Shown piece after piece: positions 23,315 through 34,354 of a stretch of 64,000 nucleotides of DNA (position 1 is the first letter of the stretch; each line of letters starts with the position of its first letter). Source of the DNA: Collybiopsis luxurians FD-317 M1 (Eukaryota; Basidiomycota; Agaricomycetes; Agaricales; Omphalotaceae). The position numbers and the translations under genes are program-made. Below the pieces are notes generated by a model, which saw only the letters and a list, made by a program, of their open reading frames with translations, had not been told where the DNA came from and searched no databases. The DNA lies in contig KN834772.1 of NCBI GenBank assembly GCA_000827265.1, positions 124,001-188,000 on the forward strand, written 5' to 3'.

Positions 23315-23901
23315 CTATCAATGTCCCAGAGTTGCAACCGAAAATGTCGGTATAGAAAAACTTGTGCATTTTTTTAGCAGATGAGCTCTATTTTTTCCAT
23401 ATATTGTAAACATATCCTAAACCTAATTTAGCCAAGTTTGAGGATTTTAGAATGGCTCCAGGTGTAGCCAACGCGAAGCCGGTTTGAGGTCAGAAAATGG
23501 CGGGAGTTGCAATCCGGTCCGGCGATTCCGAAGTGTATGGGAAAATTGCAACTTACGTTCTCCTGGCCTGTTTGAAGCAAGTTCTAGGTGATACTCAAGT
23601 CCCAAAAACTGCGGAACGAGTGAATTAGTATCAAATAGGTGTAATATGGCTACAGTATAAGGTTTGGGAGTTTTGAAGCAGTCTAAGTACGAGCCGGCAT
23701 CGAAAAGTGACTTGCAACTGGAGTTTCAATATTTTCAGAAAATCCTCAATTTTTTTCTCGTAATATTTCACATCTTAAAGCTAATAGGCCTCTTGCATAC
23801 ATATATAAGAGCTTAGATTAAAAATTTGAAGAGTAACAGATGCAAATTGCGCTCAAACGAAAGGATTTATTTGCCCGATTGCAACTCTGGGACATTGATA
23901 G
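23315..23901. mobile_element. MITE, TA target duplication (Tc1/mariner-like ends), inserted in the minisatellite
   Basis: A 587-bp element with terminal inverted repeats beginning CTATCAATGTCCCAGAG and continuing TTGCAA. It is flanked by TA on both sides (23313-23314 and 23902-23903). Removing it restores a minisatellite unit (ATG-TA-GAGGAG). It has no transposase. A conserved internal phrase near the left end, CGAAAATGTCGGTATA, and another near the right end, TTCGTTTGAGCGCA on the complement, are shared with the element at 36237. It is therefore a non-autonomous family. Confidence 0.85.
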
Positions 23902-23983
23902 TAGAGGAGAAGAATCTCTATCAAATTGCCAACGTAACATTCTCTCAGTACTCGCCGTGATGCATCAGAATTGCGTCAGCGGA

Positions 23984-24503
23984 TCACGTTATCCGCCAAG
24001 TCTGCGGGTGCTTGAGGCAATGATATCTAACCCTGTGCATAATGTATAAAGGCTCACTCACTCTCCGTCTCAGCTCCTTCCTTTCATAAAACGCTGTTAT
24101 CAAGAAGCCCTGCGCTGAATGACCAGCTTCTTCCAGCTCTTTCTCTAATCGCTCTTTCTCTAATCGCTCTTTTTCTAACCGCTCTTTCTCTAACCACTCT
24201 TTCTTGGTGGCCATCACAAGTATCGCTACCGTTCTAATCTTCCGGTGGCCTTTACTCAGTAGCTTCATCTGTCCTTCCTGCGTCGGCGCTTTCGGTCTTT
24301 GCTCACTGGGTGGTGCTCAACACTTGAGCACTGAATCGCCCTCACCCTCCAGCCCTTTCTTGTCTCTGGGGTTAAATTCGGCTCCGCCGCGTCCTTCGTC
24401 TCCAGAGCTTTCGGTTATTTCGTCGTCGTCATCTGCACCTTCCTCATGCACTTTATCTCCTTTGGACTCTGCGGATTTCGGTACTGCTACCTCTGACCAT
24501 GGA
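23984..24503 (-). pseudogene. Broken charged-protein ORF with Leu-Glu-Lys-Glu-Arg repeat
   Basis: On the minus strand, an acidic segment (KGDKVHEEGADDDEITE) and a basic helical segment (KKEWLEKERLEKERLEKE) read in the same frame but are separated by a stop near 24323. No start or family is clear. It lies just outside the duplicated oxygenase remnant and may be debris of an older gene. The helical repeat is encoded by about four 15-bp units at 24135-24200. Confidence 0.35.
24135..24200. repeat. 15-bp tandem repeat, about 4 copies
   Basis: The unit GCTCTTTCTCTAATC recurs with few substitutions and encodes LEKER on the minus strand. Confidence 0.85.
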
Positions 24504-24606
24504 TCCTGAGTTCATATGGGAGTACGAGTCAGAGCTCATCATTGGGCAACACTACTACCGCATTCCATTTGTCCGTTGCTTTTGCTCTTCACTATGTCGT
24601 TGTTCG

Positions 24607-24945
24607 TCTCAATCCCCCACGATGACCCCGTATACCGATTCCACACCTCCAACCCCGGTGTATCCCCCATAACAAAACTCAACGGTCCCAAATCACAAAG
24701 CGGCTCCGCTACCATCCTCTCCTCGTTCCCTTCGTACCAAAATAACCTCAACATCGTCGCTGTCCTATCTTTCTGGAACTCTGCGCAGGGCTCCGAGTAT
24801 GCGGTTAGTGATTGCGGTGGTAATCCCAAGCTTTCCGCGATCTTGCCAAAGGTATCGTTCAATACTTGACCTGCTTGAGCCCAGGCTTCAGAGACGGCAG
24901 AGAAGAGTTATAAGGGACAGTTGTCGGAGGGTGATGAATTCGCGC
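24607..24945 (-). pseudogene. Truncated duplicate of the 2OG-Fe(II) oxygenase
   Basis: A close copy of the middle of the gene at 20171-21346 (EPCAEFQKDRTATMLRLF, VMGDTPGLEVWNRYTG). The iron-ligand His is changed (EPLCDLG for EPHCDLG), the C-terminal half with the second His and Arg-x-Ser is absent, and the N-terminal third is deleted between the phrase at 24945 and the flank homologous to about 21370. It cannot encode an active enzyme. It sits immediately downstream of family A copy 25171-26280 in the same orientation as the parent pair, so it arose with that copy by segmental duplication. Confidence 0.85.
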
Positions 24946-25170
24946 TCACAGCATTGTTCGGGATATTATTTGCACACAGTCCGCAGCACAGCTTTTCAGA
25001 CACATACAAAGATAGATACTTAGATACATGGATAGCAGAATTTGTACCGAATGTGAGATGTAGCAATTACCACTCCCATGGTGGACGAACACCAAAGATA
25101 TACATATTAATCATAGAAGCTGCTTTTTACATTGATTATATTACCTTGTTATACTGTCTGTCCGTCAGCA

Positions 25171-26280
25171 TTAGACCATGTAAACAGTGAACTTAAACTC
25201 ACCATGTCCAGAGCCATAGTGAATATTGAACACGACTGAACCACCATTATTGACAATATTAGGGGGATAATTGTGAGTCACGTTCATATTGTTTGCCGCG
25301 CTGTTGAACTGGGATCTTTGAATGCTGTGTACGCTCGCATTGGAGAAAGAGTGGGGACTGGCCATCGCGAGGGGCTGACTAGATGACGGTATCGAGGTAT
25401 GAAGTGGATTTGAGGATAGCGCGAACACAGGTGAACCACCATGATTGACAATATTAGGTGGATTATTGTGAACTGTGTTTATATCGTTCGCAGCGCTGTT
25501 GAAATGAGATTCTTGAAGATTGCCTACTCTCGCGCCGGAAAAAGAGTGTGGACTCCGACTGGCCGTCGTTAGGGGCTGGCTGGACAACGGTATCGAGGTA
25601 TTAGGTGGATTCAAGGATAACGATTCGGACTGGGAATGCTCTCGGACCATCGAAGCCGTAGGCAATTGGTTGGATTGAGATGAACATGTTTGATTGGGCC
25701 AATGCTCTTTAAGGCGAGATATTCTTCCCTACAGTCGTCGAGATTGGTTAGCAACTACTTTTCCACAGTACAGTATATGATTCACTGACCTGCAATTCCG
25801 ATCTCTTTTGCTTCACCTCTTCAAGACATTTCTTGATAGTTATAAAATCAGGTACTAGGTAGACAAGGGTCAAAAGCGCATTCCGTCCATCGAGACGCTC
25901 AACCAGTGCTTCACAATCAGTGAGAGTTCTGTAGAGACTCCTATTAGTAAAGGAAAGATTGAAATTATGATAAAAAACATACGTCTCTAAATTAGCAAAA
26001 AGCTCGGAAAAGTCACCTTGTCGAGATTCAGGAGCACCGAGATATTCAGATTTTAGGATGTCAGGAGAGTCCTTTAAGCCATCATTGAGTTGTTTCAACG
26101 AGTTGCTACAAGACGTTTTCTTTCTTCCCAACCCGTTTAACCGAGAAGACAAGAACAAGAGCCGAGCCTGGGAGAAATTAGCTTAGCTTACATAAGGCCA
26201 CCCGAGCGCTTGCCACTAACCGCAACTCGATCGACCTGGAGAATTTCACTGAAATTGCGCTCGTCCGTACTAGCAGACAT
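25171..26280 (-). CDS. Family A small protein with doubled Asn-rich motif
   Basis: A paralogue of 21595-22502 with the same four-exon structure: MSASTDERNFSEILQ, ARLLFLSSRLNGLG..., TLTDCEALVERLDGR..., GRISRLKEHW. The last exon is longer because the Ser/Pro plus Asn-rich module is duplicated in tandem. The first copy reads SHFNSAANDINTVHNN and the second SQFNSAANNMNVTHN, both followed by PPNIV and N-x-GG. Two pseudo-repeats of a short beta-prone motif at a C-terminus are also how the HET-s prion domain is built; that parallel is structural analogy only. Frame and splice sites are intact. The helical domain differs from its paralogue by many substitutions but no stops, which suggests it is still under constraint. 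Confidence 0.75.
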
Positions 26281-26381
26281 GATGTAGGTGAAAGAAGGAA
26301 AGAAACCTAGGTCTTTAAGCCAGTTCTTTCATTCTTTACTTCTAACGCGGTCGCTTGCAGAAAATCAACGGCATGTTCAGG

Positions 26382-26821
26382 CAGGGTCTGGCTTGGGATG
26401 TTTGTGGGGATTTCGTGAGTATCGGACAGATATCCGGCGGATCATAACGTGACTTGGATGTCTCCAGATGCCGGATATCCCGCGGTTGGCTCGGATGCTG
26501 CGGCTAGCTAAGCGCCCGCTTGAGTCACAGCCTCTGGCAAGCGCTTAGTCCGTGACTTTGCTCGAAAAAGCCTCATTTAACATCATGGCACTTAAAGACA
26601 GTATATCTTCAGCAAGTATGACAGCCATGGTAGATACAAATATGAATTGTCATAAATAAGAGCATCATTGCGTGTGCGTACTCAAGAAACGTAGCGGATT
26701 GAAACTCCATCCGTTCATCCAGTCTTACCCGTGGGAAGATATCCAAACATCCATCCGCATCCGCCAAAACAGCCAATCATCCGGATTATCCGTGGATAAC
26801 TGGCATCCAAGCCAGACCCTG
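26382..26821. mobile_element. hAT-like MITE
   Basis: A 440-bp element without coding capacity. Its terminal inverted repeats start CAGGGTCTGGCTTGG, and CAGGG is a common hAT terminus. The flanking 8-mers TGTTCAGG and TGTCCATG match at six of eight positions, as expected for an old hAT target duplication. The interior is rich in GGATATCC-like palindromic words. It lies between family A copy 25171-26280 and the NAD kinase. Confidence 0.75.
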
Positions 26822-26885
26822 TGTCCATGTACTCCCGGAAAGTGACGGGCCGGCTCAATACTACGTTACTAATACCGGAAACTAA

Positions 26886-27290
26886 TACCGGACCTAGAGT
26901 TGATACTTTCGTAAAAAATTGTTTCGTTTGAGCGCATTTCTAAACTGTCCATCCTAAAACTTTTTCTGTACACTGAATTAACGTTATTTAATAGATTTAT
27001 CAAATTTGAGTGAGGGTGAATGGGCTGGAAAATAATCAAGAAATTTTTCAAGTGTTAAAACAGTGGCTTTTTCCACTTATCAACATCGGGAAGCATCGGT
27101 CTCTTTCCTGTTTCGAGGTTCATGCTATTTATGTCAGATAGAAACCTTTGAGTACCATCCGGGAATTTTAACCAAAACATATTCTTCTCAAATGAACGAG
27201 GATGGTGAAAACCGCACTTTCCCATCAGCTTCGGAAAGCGGCGGTCCGGGTATCAACTCCTGCGATTTTGGCATCCTTTCATTATTTCTT
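26886..27290. mobile_element. Degenerate copy of the TA-type MITE family
   Basis: The left part (CTAGAGTTGATACTTTCG, then TTTCGTTTGAGCGCA) matches the complement of the right ends of the elements at 23315 and 36237. Near 27250 the phrase GTATCAACTCCTGCGA matches an internal phrase of those elements. Clean ends and a target duplication are not visible, so the boundaries are approximate. Confidence 0.5.
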
Positions 27291-27933
27291 TTGCTTGTAC
27301 ACAATTCGTACTGAAGGGATGCTGAATGCCATTGAGAATGGAGACTCAGGCCTCAGGATGCGTAGAATTGAATAATCTGTTGGTTTTAAAAAAAGGTGAA
27401 CGATTGTATTTCAGGAAGTGTAGACTCAGACTGCAGAAAAAACGATCGGAGCGTCTCTATAGAACATCTCTGAGGTGGGGCGGAGGGGCACACTGGATCG
27501 GGACACTTCCTGAGGTATAGTTACTAACAGAGGTTATACTTAGTTGCGTTCTCGAAGTCATCCTTCAGGCACCGATCGATACGAACGAGTACATATACAT
27601 CCGTACCATCAACTTCTGGATCTTGTGTTCGCCGTTCGGAAGGGAATAGTAATTTATGCTAGTACTTGAAACTGACATGCATGCTACGAAAGTTGTATGT
27701 TACACAAACCAAACTCGACTTCGACCTTTTTGAACTAGAGACATGTACGGTTTATACCAAGTAGATCCTTGTCCAACGATTGTTTATTCGTTCCCCCTTC
27801 AAAGTTCCATTGTTCCTAGTCCCCATCGCGCTCCCGAACCAAAACCTAACCCAAACCTAACCCTATTCCTATTCCTAAACCAAAATAAACCCTAAACCCA
27901 GTCCCTCCCCAACCCAACCCACCCCGCCCACAC
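27291..27933. other. Spacer with CCTAA-like stretch
   Basis: No gene is supported. At about 27838-27915 a pyrimidine-biased stretch contains several CCTAACCC, AACCCTA and CCCTAAACCC words, reminiscent of the fungal telomere repeat TTAGGG but irregular. It lies just downstream of the NAD kinase stop, so it may simply be a skewed 3' flank. Confidence 0.4.
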
Positions 27934-30133
27934 TCACGTCCGACTATGCCTCAACAACGCCTTACTCCTAAACGTCGCATTATACTGCAACAAATTATTA
28001 ATATCCCTAACCCAATCATCCTCTTTCCCCGGCTTCACCCCCTCCCCGCGTTTATCCTTCAACGTTACGCTCATATCTCCCTGTAAATCTCCCTGTCCTA
28101 CCCCATCCCCACCAACATTAACACCCACACTCCCGGCGGTATCACTAAGACCGCTCCCACCCGCACTCGCACCCGCACTCCCGCCCCCCTCAAGCGCCTC
28201 CTCCTCAGGAACAATCGACGACCGATTGATACACGGAACAGGGTACGGCGACGCCTGAATCGTCACGCTCTCTCCCGGGTGAAGAACGTGCGAGGTTCTT
28301 CCGTCCATTGACACGCCTGCGGGTGCGCGGCTGCGATCACCAATCTAAAAGCATAAACATAAGCATAAGCATATTAATGAATGTATAGTGAGCATCATCA
28401 GTATATGAGTATGATGAGAGGATGAGTGAATGAGAATGAGAATGAGACAAACGTAAACGGACGTTGTACGATATGCCCGGTATACAACTGCGCGGGGACG
28501 ATAACACACGGCAACGGCAAAAAGACGAGCGGCAGAGAATAAGAATCCACGAACGAATAGCATTAAGAGAGCAGTGGAAAGAAGCGCGGAAAGAGTGGGC
28601 GGCGCCAGGCAATTACTGTCATGGCGGCATTTGTGGATTATGACAATGACATGAGGCGCGCGGCGCCGCGTTCGTTTCAAACTTTGTGAACTTTTTGCGC
28701 ACCCATGTAATGTAGCCTGGGGCTGGGTGGCCCTGGTCCGGCCCTATCCTTAAACCCCCACTCCGAAAAGGAAAACGAATAGCGTGCACGGTCTAAAATG
28801 GGACATGAAACCAGCGTAGCGTGGTTGGATAAGATTGGACGATAGACGGTATGATGGGTTTATACTCGTTCGAGGGTGTAGAGCCCTGGAAGAGGATTGA
28901 CACCGCACTACGCCAGACTAGATATCCCGGAAGATCTTTGGGATAAAACGGAACAAGGAAAGAAAGCATCCGCGTCCGCCTCTGCAGAAGAGGAACGCAA
29001 GATAGTAAAAAGTGATGAAGAATCGTGTACGGGAAAACAAAAATGGAAAGGAAAATCCCAAATGTGGCAAGAGGCACTCACCCTTAGCGTGATGGAAGAA
29101 GATGACGGAAAAACTAGCGGTCTGAAGCTCAAACTCCTAGGACATATCGGGGTGAGCACGAGGGCGCTGAGAGAGGGATGGACGATGGGACCGCCTGCCG
29201 ATAGTGAATAGGCTGTGGAGCCAGTGGGAGTTGATACTATGAGGCCGTCGGACTGTTACGAGGGGTCATGTTTGTGGTTTTTTGTGTTGAACCTATAGGA
29301 ACTTACCACAGCTTCTGTGAGATGTTGACCGTCGACAAAAATATCGATAGTATTAAGGTGTGGGCTTGATCCTCGATGCAGTGCTACTTCGTTCATCACT
29401 TGCCAGTCTATCCGAGGATTGAATGGAACGTTCGTAGGATGAAACGAGAGTATGTACGTACCCTTGTGTTGATCGGGTTTCTGTGATTCGTCTTGGTTAT
29501 AATAGGTACATGCTAATCGCATGCGATTGAGGATGGTGGCTTTTCCGTGAAAGACGCTTTCGAGGGCTTTGGCAAAGTCGTCAATGTGGAAGGGTAATAG
29601 GAAACCGAGGGTGCCCAAAGAGAAGCTGAGTACGGGAGGCACTGCGCCTGAGCTGAAGAGGGATGAAGCGTGGAGGATGGTACCGTCGCCTCCGAGGGTT
29701 ACGACGAGGTCTATGTTTTCTGGTTTACCTGTGATGGCAGGGTGAATCAGGTAGTGTAACAACGATGGAATGTTGGCGTACCGGGATGCCATACTTCTGC
29801 TCCATGGGGAATGTCAGGTCTATCTTCGTGAAAGACTCTTACGCCTGGATAGGTTGAATGAACGTGTCTGGATGAACGGTTGTGAGATGAAGGTGGTCGA
29901 AGCTGTTTGGAATGACTGACTCTAGAAACGCGTCTATGGCTAATATCACAGGCTGTGTTCGCATTTTATTGACAATGAGGATATTTTTTGGAGAAGTATG
30001 AAAAGATTGAGAAGGCCATCTATCTGATTTATGAATGAAGCAGAGATCCTGGATAGTTTAGAGCTACTGACGCTGGCTGTATTGGTTTAGTTGAAACGGA
30101 CAGAAACCTTCTTGACAAGAGGGAACGAAACAT
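27934..30133 (-). CDS. POS5: NAD(H) kinase, mitochondrial Pos5-like
   Basis: Phosphorylates NAD(H) to NADP(H), probably in mitochondria. The start at 30133 gives MFRSLLSRR, a basic amphipathic presequence-like N-terminus. Then [18 protein letters not shown] follows across an intron, and a 46-bp intron joins FIQPIQA to [11 protein letters not shown]. Signature motifs are [16 protein letters not shown] and [15 protein letters not shown]. The C-terminal beta strand continues after an unusually long intron (about 28352 to 29085) with [16 protein letters not shown] and HPGESV. The protein ends in a Gly/Ser-rich tail of about 90 residues that is not part of the kinase fold. The gene shares a 154-bp divergent promoter with the inositol kinase at 30288. 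The symbol rests on the presequence-like start and fold; the cytosolic Utr1 type is the alternative. Confidence 0.88.
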
Positions 30134-30287
30134 GATTGGATGGAATTACCTAATTTGGAAACGAAGCACGTTTTATTGCTTAGTCATCGCACGTGTGAGG
30201 CGCAATTGGCCCGGTGTGATATCACTTTTCATACCTTGACACTGAAAAAGTTATATAGACCGTATTAGTTGGGTTTATCACCCGTTC
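30134..30287. promoter_or_regulatory. Short bidirectional promoter, NAD kinase / inositol kinase
   Basis: Only 154 bp separate the two start codons. TATATA at 30252-30257 lies about 30 bp upstream of the plus-strand ATG at 30288. The two genes probably share regulatory sites. Confidence 0.6.
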
Positions 30288-33200
30288 ATGGGTCCTCTGT
30301 CCGACAGTAAACAGTCAAAGCCCCGCTACTCGTCCATCTCTTCCCCTCGTTCTGCTTCCTTTTTACCTGAATTATCATCTAGATGGCCTCGTCGCAGACA
30401 GGATACTTCAGACGACGACGGTTATCTCACAGAAAAGTCCTCCATCAATCACAACATGCACTCAAAATCTCGCGCATTTACTCTACCTCCTTCATCATCC
30501 GGCTCAAGACCCATCTTTCGTCGTGCTAGTTCGTCTTCTACGGCTTCCGACGAGTCCGGTTCTGCCTCTTCTTCCTCTTCTACCACCCCTCCCTTGCATC
30601 TTCCTTCTCAGCCATCAACTTCCTCCGGTATTGGTAGAAAAGTCGCTGCTACTTTACAACTATTCAAAGAAACAGAAGACGACGCTCAGGCAGACACACT
30701 TCATCATCAACCTTCAGCAGATCATCACCAACGCTCAGCTTCATTGGGAAATGGCGCAGTTGGCAGTGGCGGGGACGTAGCTCAGGCTAAATTTGAATTC
30801 GTGAAACGCTCAGAATGGCCCGACAGAGAGGCTGCAGTGCTCAGGAGAGAGAAAAGCGCCGTTACTTTGCATAGGGTAAAGACCAGAGAGAGTACCGAAG
30901 AGGAAAGACCAAAATCGATGGCCGATTTCGCCCAGTGGCGCAAGGACGTTGCAAAATGGGACGACTCTATTGAACGAGGCAGGCGTAGAGAACGACTAGA
31001 GGATCAAGATTCCCCTTTAATACATTGGTCACCTCCTTCCGAGTCCCTTCCGGATCCCCCGGACCTCACTCCGCGTTCGCCAACTCAATCTCCGCATTTA
31101 TTACCCACCCCTCGTCAGTTCGCTTCTCCCTCAGTTTCCCCCTGGTCAACAGACGATGAATCGGGTTGGGATTCTGCTTCTGTAACCACGTCTACCACGT
31201 CCCATTCTACTGCATTAACCAACCATCACCCCCATTCTCCTGTCGACGACGACGAAGAGTCTCCCACAACCTCTTTTCCTTCTCCAGAAACCCTCTACCA
31301 TCAATACAACAATGACCCTGATAACACTTACCTGCTCGATATGGATCCCAACATATCCCACGACACACTTCCCCATATCCCCTTGAGGCCCTTTCGTAAC
31401 CAGGTCGGTGGACACAGCGCCATCTACAAATTTACAAAACGGGCAGTATGCAAGGTTCGCACTTACCAGTTTGTTCCTTCTTCATAGCTTATTTGCTCTT
31501 GCAGCCTCTTGTGTCCAGAGAGAACCTCTTTTACGAAATGGTTGAACGAGAAGCCCCACCCCTGTTGGCTTATATCCCTCGATACTTGGGCGTGATGCTC
31601 GTCAGCTACCGTCGCGTCCCCAAAAACCCCACATTGCAGCTCAAGTCCTCCTCATCCACCCCCGCCGCCGAACCCAGCACCAAAACACCCCGCCCGGTCT
31701 TACCCAAGTCCGCTACGGATCAACCAAAGTCCAGCAGTGGCGGTGGCAGGCACGCCGACGACAACGGCGCTCGACCAATCCAAGGCAGGCGAAATGAAGA
31801 TACCGACACCGACGAATCGGAGATGCCTGAAGTTGTCCTTGACCGAAACAGGCATATCGTGCCCGAGTGGATGTTACGGGGATCTTCGCGCAGCCGCTCG
31901 GCGTCGCATTCGACTATGGCGGGTACCGTGCCTCCGGCTGTGAGGAGGTTCAAGAGGCAGTCGCTGCATAGAGGGACGGCGTCCAGTCCGGATTTGGCTG
32001 CGGCGAGTTCGTCGAGTGCTGGGGAGGAGTCGGGGTCGGGTTCGGGTGTGCCTGTGGGTGTGGGTATGGGAAAACCTAGTCCACTCGCTAGGTATCCTCC
32101 GCTTGTGTCGAGTGAGATGACGGCTCCCACGCCAGCGAATTCACCTAAAATTTCGATGAATGGCTTCGACGGGCGCGAAGGGGGTTTTCGGAAATTATCG
32201 TCGTCGTCGTCGTCCCGGAGGAACTTTTTTGTGAAGAGTGCGTCGGATGAGGATGGGGATGAGTTGGGTAACCCTACTGCCGGTAACCCGCTGATGAATC
32301 GGACGAGACCTGGGCTGGGGTCGACGCAGTCTGAGCATACGCTTCAGCATTGTTATTCCCCGCTGTCGGTGTTTGGGGGGCGCGGGTCGACGTTGGTGAA
32401 TACGCGGTTGAAGGATCATGTGTTTAGTACGGTTCTGAGGAGGTTGAAGAGGAGGCCGGGGAGGAGGTGGTTGGGCGGGTCGAGAGTGGAGGATGATGGG
32501 GAGGTGGCTGATGCTGAGGGTGAAGGTGAGGGTGATGGCGCCGGGAGCAGTCGGCCGAAACGGAGACGAGGGAGGAAGATGGCTGGGGGGCCTTTGGATC
32601 GCTTACGCGAGTCTGAGATGGAAGGGCCCGGTGGAAGCGTGAGTCAGTTGAGGAGGGTGCAGAGTGAGGGCATGATCGCTTCCCCTTCCAAGCTTGAAGC
32701 TCTCCGTTATGAGGAGGATGATCAGGTCCAGGAACAAAAGGCGAGGTACAATGAAGGTGACTTGGCTAGCGTATTTGACATGGACGTTGAAGGCGAAAGT
32801 CACAGTCCATCAACAGCCAGAATACAGCCAATCCCACTAGCCCCAGCATCAAGTCAAAGCCGACCAAATTTAACCACCCGTCCAGACTTCGATTCTACTC
32901 GTCAAACTCAAACTGAAGCTCCCGAGATGTATTCGTATTCGTATTCGAATTCACATCCACACCAACGTCCTGAATTGCAACCATCCCTTATTCGGAAGCG
33001 CAGCAGGTCAAGATCATTAGATGAACGGCCACATCATCGGACAACGACGACGATGTTGGGTCCGGTGCGTCCCATGCCTCCTCTTCGAGAACCGGATCCT
33101 TCTGCCTCTGTGCCTTCCGAGTCTTCTTCTCCTGCAATTTCTTCGAATATCGGCGAGCCAGAATTGGAACCGGAGCCGGAGTTTTCTCGCCAGAACCATT

Positions 33201-34354
33201 TCATTCTCATGGAAGATTTGACGGGGAGGTTGAAGCGTCCGTGCGTGATGGATCTCAAGATGGGAACACGTCAGTACGGCATGGATGCCACACCTGCAAA
33301 GAAGAAGAGTCAGAGGAAGAAATGCGATCGGACGACGAGTAGGACTTTGGGGGTTAGGATGTGTGGGATGCAGGTTCGTATTCAATGGTTTTTTTATGTT
33401 TTTTGTTTAGCTGTTGGACTTGTGCTGACGCGATCCTGTCTTCCCTTGTTCTATAATTGGTTCTGGTTGTTATTTTCACAGGTCTGGAACGTCAAAACTC
33501 AATCTTACGTCACCCAAGACAAGTACATGGGCCGTGAGATTCGCCCAGAGGAATTCCCTTCCAAACTAGCGTCCTTTTTACACAACGGAGATCGTCTGCT
33601 TACCTATCAGATCCCTTCCCTTCTTCAAAAGCTTTATGGATTAGCGCGAATTGTGTCGAGATTGAAGGGGTACCGGTTTTATGGGTGCAGTTTGTTGTTC
33701 ATATATGACGGGGACCTTGAGATGCAGGAATCGTATAGGGATTTGGTGTTGGAGACGCCGACGTCGAGGAGTAGACGGGGGGAGTCGCTTGAGAGGGAGA
33801 TGACGACGATCTCGTCGAGGTCTTCGTTATCGCCTACGGCGGACCCGGCTTCGCCTGCTCTCAGGCGCTCTCACAGCGAAGAGCTCTTATTCGGCCCGAT
33901 CCAGAAACGATCTGTAGACAAGGACAAGCGGAGACGGGGGAGCGTCGACGTTCGTTTGGTCGATTTCGCGCATACGACGACGGGAAGGGATTGGTTGCCT
34001 TATCCGGACAATTTCGAGCAGCGGCTGCAGCAGATTCCGCACCAAGTCACTTCGAGTTCCAAGGGGTACAATGCAGAGATTGATCCGGAGACGGGGTTGA
34101 TCTACGCGCGGTTTCCGCCGCATTATCCTGAGGAGCCGGATCGAGGGTTTATTTGGGGGTTGAAGAATTTGGCGGGGGCGTTGGAGAAGATGTGGAATGA
34201 TGAGAGGAAGAGGAGGATTAAGGTGTTGAGGGAGGATCCGAATTGTGGGGTGAAGAAGTTGCCGGCGTTGCCTACGGATGGGAAGGAGATTTTTGTGGAG
34301 GTGTTTGGGGAGGAGGAGGAGGAAGAGGAGGATCCGGGGATGCTGTCGACTTAG
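30288..34354 (+). CDS. KCS1: Inositol hexakisphosphate kinase (Kcs1-like)
   Basis: Makes inositol pyrophosphates (5-PP-InsP5) from InsP6, acting in phosphate sensing and vacuole and chromatin functions. Exons are 30288-31454, 31505-33372 and 33482-34354, all in phase 0. The long N-terminal region is Ser-rich and disordered except for the conserved [14 protein letters not shown], which joins across intron 1 to [10 protein letters not shown]. The IPK catalytic signature is PCVMDLKMG. It is followed by [12 protein letters not shown] across intron 2, by [14 protein letters not shown], and by the C-terminal [12 protein letters not shown] that binds metal and nucleotide. The protein, about 1,320 residues, is long as in other fungal Kcs1 proteins. 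The last 212 bp of coding sequence plus the 3' flank were copied to 42527-43167. Confidence 0.92.

Noticed and set aside
22529..23369. Long open frames through the minisatellite on both strands
   Set aside because: They arise because the repeat unit is a multiple of three, run through N bases, and have no start context, introns or flanking coding sequence.
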